NCBI GenBank assembly: GCA_013397795.1
Contig: VZTJ01001736.1
Span: forward strand, 853,832-917,831
Reading direction: 5' to 3'
DNA length: 64,000 bases
From: Orthonyx spaldingii
Taxonomy: Eukaryota; Chordata; Aves; Passeriformes; Orthonychidae
The position numbers and the translations under genes were made by a program. Shown piece by piece: positions 43,490 to 54,500 of this stretch. Numbering within the stretch: position 1 is the stretch's first letter; every line of letters begins with the position of its first letter. The notes under the pieces were generated by a model that was given only the letters and a program-made list of their open reading frames with translations, was not told the origin of the DNA and made no database searches.

Positions 43490-44092
43490 TCTCCTGTGTA
43501 TAATGAGTTTCTCACGATTACTTATCAGCCTTTTGCATAGTAATTACCAAAGCAGTCTCAGAAGAACTTTTACAGAACATTTCTGGTCGTCTGTGGGACA
43601 AAGTAGGGAATAACTGCAAGAGTCACCTATAACTGAAAGGGCAGAAAACCCCATGGCTCTCTCCCCTTATCATCTAGTAGTGTGGAGTTACCAAGACTTG
43701 AGGAAAAGCTTATCAATTTCTTAACTATGCAGAGATGCAAAAGTCACCCCATAAGCCGCCTCATCTCCTTCAGGTAGCAGCTTTGGGCAGACAGAGCAAG
43801 GAGGGTCCAGACAAACATACATATGTAACTGTTGCTGAAAACAGAATGCTTAGCACTAGATTTTGCCTATATGTGTCAGCTACACAGAGCATCCTTGTTC
43901 TTCCCTCCTCTCTGTAGTGCTAAGATAGCCATTATGGCTGTGCCATATTCATTTACCTTTAGCTTCCATGGATTTTTTAAGTTGATGAAAAAAAACCCAC
44001 CTTCTTCCTCGTTTGTTGATTCCTTTTTGCTCCACTCACATTTTACTGTTCACATAAGGCAATGAAGACAAGAGGAGAAATGTCATACAGAG

Positions 44093-44480
44093 AATCGTAG
44101 AATGGCCTGGGTTGTAAGGGACCTTAAAGGTCATCTGGTTCCAACACCCTGCCATGTGCAGTGACACCTTCCACTAGAACAAGCTGCTAAAAGCTCCATC
44201 CAACCTCACCTTCCAGAGTTAGGGCATCTATAAACTCATAGGGCATCTCATCCATCCAGAGTTAGAGAACACTTCCAGAGTTAGGGCATCCATAAACTTC
44301 CCTGGGCAACCTGTTCCAGTGCTTCACCATTGTCACAGTAAAGAATTTTTTTTCTAATACCTAGTCTAAACCTACTCTCCATGGGGAAGCCATTTCCTCT
44401 TGTCCTATCACTACATGCTCTTGCAAGTAGTCTCTCTCTGTGTTTCCTGTAGGCTCCCTTCAGGTACTGGAAGGCCTCAG
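44093..44480 (-). mobile_element. CR1 LINE fragment with internal tandem duplication
   Basis: A minus-orientation CR1 3' part. From the left it shows AATCGTAGAATGG, GGGACCTTAAAGGTCATC, a GTTCCAAC terminus, CTGGGCAACCTGTTCCAGTG, the TAAAGAATTTTTTTTCTAAT region and CTTCAGGTACTGGAAGGCC. The motif TTCCAGAGTTAGGGCATC occurs at 44211 and again at 44273, with a weaker middle copy, so a 62-bp unit has been duplicated inside the element. It lies about 1 kb beyond the SLC26A7 stop codon, on the same strand, and may be inside the 3' UTR. Confidence 0.88.
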
Positions 44481-45505
44481 TGTGCTGCCATATAACATGA
44501 TACCGATGTGATAGCATAATCTAATACAATTGCTGACAACCCATAAATACAAGCCAAATACTCAACTGTGAATTCCTCCACTCACTTTGTGTGCTTGCAC
44601 ATAGTACTGCGAATCAGGATTGTGGCTGAAACGTGGCACATACCTTATGTGTCTGTACTATCACCTCTCAGCTGCCTCAGCTGAAGATTTCAACACCAAA
44701 CAAATCACAGCTCAAACTAGAAGTGCAGGCTGGAAAAATGTGCTGGAAAAAAGACTAAGTTTTGGAAAAATATTACCAGTTTTTCCTCTTCAGTCTGAGC
44801 TAAAGAATACCTGTGGCTTTGAAAATGTATCAAACCATAATAGTTCAAGACAAGTAATAGAGGGAGAGGCAATCCAGTGTTCTTAGTCAACATGCATCTG
44901 CCTTCTCTGCATATACTTGCAAGTTCTGCCATTGATCTGGGCGGGCATTAAAAAGCATACAAAGCCAAGTACAAAAACTGGAAGCATATGATAGCTGTGA
45001 TATGATGCTGTTACAGCAAATGGCTGTCTTGAAGAGAGGAAAGAGTGAGTAAAGCCATTAGAACCAGTATGCATTGGTATATGCCTTCCTGCAGATACTG
45101 TATCAATTATAACATACTCTTAAGAATTCATAATGTCTCTAGTCCGTACACAAAACTACAGATGTATATGACAACTAATGTTACAATAGAAGATATCTAA
45201 AAGAATACACCTAACTGGTAAACACAGTCAGTCTCATGTCTGCTTTCTAATAATTTGTATCTAAATGTATATAAAAATATTATATAAAACCACTATAGAA
45301 CAATTGCATGAACATTCTCTGAGTGATTGCAGCTGAAAGATTTTCTTTCTGAAAGGTAGATCTGTCATTACTGAATGTACTAAATATATATAGCATACAA
45401 AAGATCATCTATGAGATCCACTGAAGAAAAAAGTTAAGGAGAAGCCATGATGTAGTTCATTTTGAATATGAGCAGATGAAACTAGCGATGCTCAATGGGT
45501 GGGCA

Positions 45506-45541
45506 TCACACTTCACTCTGTTCACTGAACTTGCTGTAATT
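45506..45541 (-). CDS. SLC26A7: SLC26A7 terminal coding exon
   Basis: Eleven codons, NYSKFSEQSEV, then TGA at 45508-45506. The acceptor is a good pyrimidine tract ending CTCACTTTAG just before AAT. It joins in phase 0 to the exon ending QIHR at 47378. The human protein as I recall it ends NKNLSKLSDHSEV, so the final SEV and the S-K/S-x-S pattern are kept while two residues near the start are missing. The C-terminal SEV resembles a class I-like PDZ ligand (S/T-x-hydrophobic), but function is not shown. The exon continues into a 3' UTR of unknown length. Confidence 0.87.
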   Translation of the reverse strand, partial: NYSKFSEQSEV

Positions 45542-48500
45542 CTAAAGTGAGAGAAACAGGAAAAAAAAGTATTATAATGTTTTCCTAGAATAGAATGTAA
45601 AATTAGGAGATGAAGGAGTGCTAGCTTTAAAGTGCCACCATTATAAAACTAATATTTCAAAAAGTTATTTATGATTAACTGCATAAAGTAACAGGCAAGT
45701 TTCTTATCAATTTATAAACATAAAAATAAGAATGACACAACATTTTCATTGGAAGATGTAGATAAGAACATCTTTGCATTTCTGAACTGCAGCAGAGATG
45801 AAAATGAACCACAAAGCCCTCTTGCCTCTACCTTTCTGACAGTGAAAGACTATTTCCTGCTGTACGGGGAAGCTGAAATGTAAATCAGAACAAATCACTT
45901 TCTGTTCATCTCCAGCTCCTTCCTCATATTTTTTTCTATCCTATTCTGCCTATTCCATCATATTAACACTCAAAAGTCCTACTGACCTCAGCACCTTACA
46001 AAGGCCCAGGACTGGTAGCTACAGTGTGGTGCTGCTATTGCAGTCACACTGCCTTTTCTCTCCTGTCCACCTTATCTTCAGGTGTTAGACACAATGAACA
46101 CATAAAAATCCCTGAAAGCACATACTATTAATACTTTGAAAAAGCATCAGCAGTGTATATACACTGTTCATAATTGCATTTAAAATTTGAGGCTGTATGC
46201 ACACCTTTCAGACTAAACTGCTAAACCACTATGCAGATGTTTGATTTGCCTAGCAGTTCTAGTAGAAACAAGCAATCAGTTCCTAAAAAAGTGGACTTTG
46301 AGTTTTAACTCCTCCTTCTCATTATGACCATTTGTCCTGGTCTATCCATGTCCCATTTCCATAAAATGGGAATGCTAATACATAACTATCTTACAAGAAT
46401 GTTAGGAAAGTTAATTAATGTCAATAAAAAATGCAGACATTTTATAACACAACAATCATTCTAATTCATCTAATCAGACCCAGACAAAATATACAATAGC
46501 CAATCCCATTATTTTTGCCCTGCAGTTACTATTTCAGCAAATTATTTTTTGTAGGACAACATAATGAAAAATGTTGAAAAATGTTCTCTGAAGAGAACAC
46601 ATTTTTCTGGTTTTTCTGGTCAATTCACTAGACCAACTGTGCCAACTCACCTTAATCTGGATAAATCAATGGAAAGTGGTTTTGTCCATAGGCAACTCTG
46701 ATTTAATTAGTAAAATACAAAGTGAAGAAAAAAAGACAAACAACCAAACCACAGACCATGATGAGTTTAACGTGTCTTGGAGAAGGCTCTGAGCCAAGCT
46801 CTAGCCATGTTTGAATCACAAATAAACCCATGGGAAAGCACACTACTTGTAATGCACGCTCACTTACACGGGCATGGCAGTGGAAAAGGATCATAGAGTT
46901 CAAGAGCAAAGTCCAGCTTTACAATCTTTCTAAAAAGGAATGCAAGAATCATTGAGCAAGTAAATAGATGCTCAATCCTCCCTTCTCCCTCCAGCTCTCT
47001 CTTCCACCTTGTGCAACTCCGAGAGGCTGTGTTAGGTGTTTCTAGATGACATAAATCTTTCCAGTGGAGAATGAGCCCAGATTAAAGCACCACAACATAG
47101 CGCCTCTGGATCTATCGTAGAAGATCAAGAAGTTGTTGCAAAAGGAGACATGGTGATGGGAAGACAGTGCTAGAAGCAAAAAAATGGAAAACTGCATTCC
47201 CGAGGCTGGGTACCAGTTGTAGAGTACAGACAGATAAAAGCTTTTGACACTTAATTTACCCAGTGAACATTACCCAAATGTTCACTGGGTAAATAAGACT
47301 TTCCCAGACGTTAACACATTGCCATGAGCATCCAAGGAGCCCTCCAGGCTGCACCTACTCCTACTTGTAAGTCTTACCCTGTGAATCTGAGTGGCATCAA
47401 TTGCTGAAGAAATAGATTCAAAAAATACAGGATTTTCAGATTCAAGATTTCCACCATACTGCATTGCTTTTATCAAGGAGGCTGCAATAAAACAAACACA
47501 TGAGCACTGAGAAGGTAGTGAGGATACATAAACCATCATGTTAAAATTTTTACTGTAAGCTGATACTTGCCTTTGCAGTGTGCTAGCAACACATCGATGT
47601 ATCTGTTTTTACAGTCCACATAAATCTATATGTTTGAAAACAAGAAATTAAAAAAAAAAACAAACCTGTTTTAAGTACCAACAGAGAATAAAATACACAA
47701 AAAGCCCACATTCAAGGTAGGCAGAGCCCAGTGCTGCTGCAGCAGCTGTACTGCCAGCAGCCACCAGAGCGAGCCCTTCTATAACAGAAACACCACCCAG
47801 CTGCACTTAATTTCGTACCACCACCTCTTCGCAGTACTCTACAGCCCTGCTGAGAATTAAAACAAATGAATTAACAATTTTACATTTTTTACTTTAATTT
47901 TAGGGGGTTTTATTTCCAGTTCTCTTTTTTTAGTGTGTTTTCCCATGTCCTTACCATATGCTTACTACCACTCCACACACAGGAATCAGACCTAGGAAAC
48001 TTTGAGACTTTTATCGAAAAACCACCATAACTATCATGCTGCATTCAGCAGTAAGTTGTTCTTTATTCTCTCTTTGAAAATGGTCAACTCCACAGAGACA
48101 AAATATTAATAACACAGAAAGCTACAGAAAAAAAAAATTTAAAAAACCCTAAAACCAGAGTAGGGCATTTTTCTGCCAATTGGGGAATATCCAAAGCAGT
48201 TCCTGCTTCAAAAACTGTTTAAATAATCCATGTGAAGTAGAAAAATTCTGAGAGAAGACATTCAGTGAGAAACCCTCTATTTTTAAAAATAAACCCAAAA
48301 CGTTACTCAGTTCAAAAATCCTCCGTCTCTGGTATCATTGATGATATTTTGGAAGGAATGTAACAACAAGGATATGTTGAGTGTGGTCCTCTCTGAGCAG
48401 CTTGGTTTTGCACCAACCATTTATCCAGAGACTGCAATACCAACCTGTACAGTTCACAGCCCACACCAGATTTACCTCTCACAAATTTGCCAAACACTTC

Positions 48501-51500
48501 TTTGACATAATTTGTAATTCGGAAGTCTCTAAGACCTTTTGGAAATGAGGTTCATAATTTTTATAATTAGTACTATACTGAATGCCCTATATTTTGAAGG
48601 GATAGCTAATAAAGAGTCACTCCCACTAACCTTATTTTTCCTGTTTTCTTCTTTGTTATATCCCTGCCTATATGTGTCGTTTTAATTTAAAATCTTTTAA
48701 GGCAACACTTACTTCACTGTACAACACTTACTTCACAATCACTGCAGTAAATTGAGAAAATTCGTAGGGTAAGAAAATCCTGGACTAAGACCCAAGTTCA
48801 AATCTACTCTAACTTACTCAGAAAACGTATGCAAACCAAAACTTCCATACCCACTTAACTCTCTATTCATTACAGAACTTTTTAGCTCTAGACCTGACGG
48901 AAATGTAAGAAACAGCTTTTGAACATAATTTTTTTATCCATTATATAGAACTGCTTATTATATAGAACCATAGACTCATAGAATTGTTTAAGTTGGAAAG
49001 GACCTTTAAGGTCATCGAGTCCAAGCATTAACTTGGCATTGCCAAGTCCACCACTAACCCACGTCTTTCCAGCCACTCCTCTCCCATCCTGTATCACTGC
49101 ACGGGATTGTTTGACCCAAGTGCAGGACCCAGCCCTTTGCCTTGCTGAACCTCTTCCTGTTTGCCCTAGCCCATGGATCCAGCCTGCCCAGATCACTCTG
49201 CAGAGCCTTCCTGCCCTCCAGCACATCAACACTCCCACTCAACTTGGTCTCATCTGCAAACTGACTGAGGGTACACTCAACCCCCTTGTCCAAATCATCA
49301 ACAAAGATATTGAACAGGACTGGCCCCAGGGGAACACCAACTGTGGCCAGCCACCATCTGGATTTGGTTCCATTCACCACAGTAACCAGTGATTACTGGG
49401 TTGAGTCTTCTGGGAGCATCTTGGAACTCCTGCAATGCCTGAACCCAGTCTGCAAAGTATGTTGCCCACAGGAGAAAGGGTGGAGATCATGTTTTGACCA
49501 CTGGCTGAGCAGAAAGTAGAACATACAGATAAAATCATAGAATTAAAGCTGAAATTTTAAAGTAGTAAATTTACATATCTCAGCAACTGACATGGCATGG
49601 TCAAATATGACCTAAATCAACTTAAAAAAAAAAAACAAAAAGGGAAAAGTTCTGAAACTCATCTTCATAAGATACAGATACATACATCTGCACTGTTACC
49701 CAAAATATTTAGAAATATTTTAATGTAATTTTATATATAAACACAGTACAATTTAATACCAAATCTGTGTTCATCTTTTCTATGGATGAAATATTTATCC
49801 ACTGATATAGGTGAAGTGACTAGTAGCTGGCCCCAATAACTCATATGTGTAATTACGTACAGAATGTTTCCAATGTCATGAATACCTGAAGAAGCACTGA
49901 AATTCCAGTGTAGTCAAAGAAATTCAGTCCACTGCAGTCTAATATCAGAACACGTCGCTCATTGTGACAGGACTGCATCGACTCACCTACACATTTGATA
50001 AATGAAAATAATTAACAGGGAGAATACTCAAGAAAGGGGTATAAGAATGATGATAGCTCAACAAAATAAGCCCAAACTATCCCAATAAATTTTTTCCTTT
50101 TATGTGCTGGGGTATCGTGCAAGCAAATTTCACATTTTGGAAGCACAAATGAGGAACCTTTAGGGCAGTGGAAAGAAGTGATGACAAGCAGAACATATTA
50201 ATGAGATGTTTTAGGCAGCAATAGTGTCTCAAGAATTAAACAGTTGTTTCTTCAAATTTGAATTTCTCATTGAGTCATCTTGGCTTCTTTGGAAGATTTT
50301 TCATGGGATACACAGAAAATATATCTATCTTTCTTTTAAGTTCTGATATGACATTGATTTTTATAGTACCTAAACACCTGCCTATGCCTTAACTTAATAT
50401 TCACCCATAAGGAAGAAATATATGTAAAGTGGAGTATTTCATTTTCCTAAAGTTTTACTATGATGGTTTTTGTTTGGATAATTTTTTAATACATTATGAT
50501 ATATTGATGCTGAAGAAGAAAATTGTGTTGGTGAGATTTGCAAAGGTCTTATACTCATTCTTCAACCTCAGACCATCTTGTGTTTAATCTAAACATCCTC
50601 TGTTCTAAATGTATCCTGAACTAGCACATAGATAAATGATTCCTGGCTTTCATGAAAGGAAAACTAGAAAATAATGCACATCTTATTTACATTATTCTGT
50701 GAACAAATGTTTGTTATCGTAATGCATGCAGCTGAAAGAAAAGAAAAATATGAAGGAAAGGAATTCTGATTGTAAAAATGAATTAAGCTAAATGGCTTTG
50801 GCAGAGCAGAGGTAAAGATTTTAAACTATTGAGGAGAATTGGAATTCCCCCATGATGCAAATTTATGATGGTGGTAATACCTTTCTGACAATAGTCTGAA
50901 AGCCAGAGACTTTTGGACTTACATCTCCAGAGATTTGCTGTCTTTGTAATGTCCAACATACATGAATAGATGTATACAAACAAAAATATAGAATTTTGAA
51001 GGGAACCTCCTGTCTGAAATTACTGTGGTAGAAACCCAGAAAGGGTTCATGTGATCTCCCAGGCTCAGTGCAATAATTCCCCACTGCTTCCTGAATTGCA
51101 GTAGAGGCTGCCTGGCCTCTATATGTGGGAATAGATACAGACCTGCACCCTCTTTGGATCACTGGCATGAGCAAGAGCAGCCATTTCGTTTGGTGCTGGT
51201 ACAGGCAGTATTCCCCAATGGGAGAAAGGAAAAATTCTACAAAGACATAGATTTCCATGCTTTCCTGGACAACTGCCATAAGGCTTAAAGGTTGTGTCCT
51301 CATGCGCCTGTCCTTCTTTAAAATTTAAGCTCCGCATTTTGCTTTTCTCTTTATAGGGATTTTTCTTTTTTCACTCTGTTTGTTGTTTTAAAGACTCCAT
51401 GAAGAATCACCATAGACTGGTTTGCACAAGTAACAACAGCATTTAAGTCTTCAGGGAAGGACTTAGGCTTTTAGAAAGAGGTCTTGTGCTTTCTGTTGCT

Positions 51501-54500
51501 TTTGTAATATGAGAAACCAGTTCATCTTCAAGATGACTAAAATATGTACTGGTAAGATATTCTCAGATATAGTATTTTACAATATAGTCAATAAAATACA
51601 ATATAATCTTCAGTAGCCGTTTTCAAATGTTGCTATGGTACAGCAGAGCACTCTGTCATCCTCAAGTAAACTAAACATTGTAGTTTCATAAAAATGTCCT
51701 GAGTCTAGTTAACAAATGCAAACATTCAAACAACATCCTCCAAATTGGATTTTCTACTGCAGCTTTAATGCTTATAAGTGTTTGAAATAAACAGTTTTAA
51801 TTCTATCCTCAATGAAGCCATCTGTATAAAGTATCTACTGCAAAAGGTTGCTGCAGCTCTCCCATGGGAATGTATGTGCTCTGGTTTGATTTAAGTGTTG
51901 CAAAATGTGGAAAGAGTGGAGTTTTCATCTTAATGCTTAATTGAAAGAAAACCTCTAGGGTTTTTTATTATATATTGTATTGATATACTGTATAATATTG
52001 GTGGTTATCACATCACTTACAATTCAGTTGATATTTTCTGAGATTTTCTCCTATGTGGCTTTACAGACCACAAAGATTTAACATGATTCTAATGTTACTT
52101 TTACTTTTCATACTAATATTCAACTCTGTGAATGCAAAAAAATCCAAGACCAGAGCTTAACAAAACAGTCTTTTCAGCCTGGTCTGCAGATCAGTCCAGG
52201 TAACAACTTGGAAAGTGTTTCCCCCACTATGTACCTGTCTCTTTAGATACACAGTCATTCCAGTGCAATAAACAGGGACACAGGATCATAGAATGGTTTG
52301 GGTTGGCAGGGACCTTAAAGATCATCTAGTTCCAACCCCACTGTGATGGGCAATGAGATTTCCACTAGAAACTTCCACTCGTGTAAAAAAGGCATTTTCA
52401 TGGGGTTCCCTGCTTTTGAAATCTTAAAAAGTCAGTCAAAAACTGAGTGAAAACCAGGACTTGTTAGGCCACAGTTAATATGGTTTAACACTGTTTAGCA
52501 TTCACACTTCAGTGAATGTTTGGTCTAACTGAAAAAATTTGTTTCCACAAGACTTGTGTGCACCTAGAAATATATATAAAAATGTGGAGCCATTTTGCAC
52601 ACTTACATCCATCTTGGCTTTAATACCATTTGTGGATAATGAACTCACCATGACAACTTCCATTGGAAAATGAACAGAGCAATGTGTTCTGCTCACACTG
52701 AAATAAAAGTAACAAACTGTTAACATACCAAGGAAAATTAGTCCATTGCACAGTAACAATAGAAAATCAATGCAATGCATAAGAATTCTGTTTCTCAGTA
52801 TCAAAGTTAACTCCTTCTCTCCAAAATCATGCTCTATGCAACAGCCTATTGCATATGTAATATTTTCTGGTATAACTTTAGAAGAATGCTGAGATACATA
52901 CTCAAACTGATATTTTCAATTTCTTTTTAGCTGACTCGACCTCTGCCATGTTCGGATTCACTAGAAAGCATATTTTGGACACAATGCTTTTGGGGAAGCA
53001 GGGGGTGGTTAAGAAGTGGTGCAAAGATGGGAAAGATGTTCTTGAAAAGAAAAATTCTAGGCAGTGATGTTATAAGATTAACTTTTGATTAATTTTCTAC
53101 TTGCTGCAATCTCATCTGCTATGCTAATATTTTAGTAAGAACATTTTTGATGTGTAAATTTATTAAAAAATTACATTTATCTGGAGAATTTTTGTAATAA
53201 TTATTTCAATATGCAAGCTCTCAGTAGAAACATGAGTTAAAACCAAAAACAGAGCACAGAAACAAAATTGAAAGTGCATTTTTTTCACACCCATTATATG
53301 CTACAGAAAGACATTTATTCAAAAAAAATTTTTTTAAAAAAGTACAATGTTTCAGGCAGCTGTACTGCTGAGTACCTTACAGAAGAGACAAAGGATAAAA
53401 TCTCCCTCATAAGTAATGTATAAATTAACTTATTAAATTTACTTATTAAATTGACTCAAATTAATTCCATGCAAATCCTAAGTAATTTCTCTCTGTTTGG
53501 AGGCTTTTTGTCATACTAATCCAAATCAGTCAGCCTAGCAGAATCAAGGGAAAAAAACATCACATTTTCTGAGCTTAATTTCCACCCATGAAAGCGCATA
53601 TGGGTAGCAAAACTCTTTGACAAGGGACAGCAGAGGTGGTAGACACATGTTGCTGTCTTAACAACCCATCTAAGACACAGCTGTGATTTTGTCAGCCCAG
53701 TTTGCCAAACTGGATGAAACTGTATACAGTAAGCATTCTATAGTATTGGAATGTCTTCATGGTACTGATAGAAAAATGGTAATTTATCTTTTCCCCTTTA
53801 GGGAGTGTTGCAGAAAGTTGCAGTAGTTTTGTGCAGATGAACTTGGAAAATACTATACTTACGGGGATATTCTCCAAAAATGTGTTATATATAATTTATA
53901 TACTGTTTATTTTTCTAATGCAATCAGTGCAAAAGAGGAAAAAGAAACAATACCTTTGAGAAAAAAAAGTAGCCACTTTCTTCCTAATTCTCCCAAAATT
54001 ATTTATAGTTAGAAATGAAGTGTTCATCTCTCATGGACTTATCTCCAGAAAAAAAGAATCACATTTTATTCAAGGGTATTTGTAGCTACTCATTGTCTTT
54101 CTAAAATCCCAGCCTTATATCAGCTGAGGTTGTGTGAAGTTCTTCAGAAATTTTTGAGTTTTGGATCTGTGCTTTAATGTCTCTTACAGGACCACATGCA
54201 GAAATAATAGAAATACTATTTTCAAGTAATAATACAAAAATAGTCCATATTGAATCTGATTAAGATTAGCTTTATTCTAAATGAATCATTTCTAATGTTA
54301 CTTTTTTATACCTGTTTCAATATCTAATTGCATTCTCTAAGAAATGCAAGGAAAGCAAACACGATCTTCAACCCAGTCATGGTGATTACTGAAGCGTAAA
54401 GCACATCCCACCTCGTTTACAGTCTCACATACCTGGCTGCTCATGCCATCCTTCTGGATTATCTTTAACAGGTCAGCGTGAAATTTTCTGGCATTCAAAA

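Noticed and set aside
45300..45350. Alternative terminal SLC26A7 exon beginning KENLS after a CTTTCAG acceptor
   Set aside because: It matches only a few residues of the expected tail, whereas the exon at 45506-45541 matches the SEV ending with the right phase and stop.
46577..46604. Imperfect palindrome around GTTCTCT-GA-AGAGAAC
   Set aside because: Perfect arms of only 7 bp are expected by chance in this length of DNA.
47282..47377. Read-through end for SLC26A7 (VRLTSRSRCS to VLFTQ)
   Set aside because: It begins exactly at a strong GTAAGA donor, and the true ending in SEV-stop is found at 45506-45541 behind a good acceptor.
49054..49380. Apparent 108-codon gene resembling a reverse transcriptase
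   Set aside because: It is a piece of a CR1 LINE with an internal deletion and a changed catalytic motif, not an active enzyme.
50863..51303. 146-codon open frame on the minus strand inside an SLC26A7 intron
   Set aside because: Length is within chance for 64 kb on both strands, no domain is recognisable, and it lies between two correctly phased exons.
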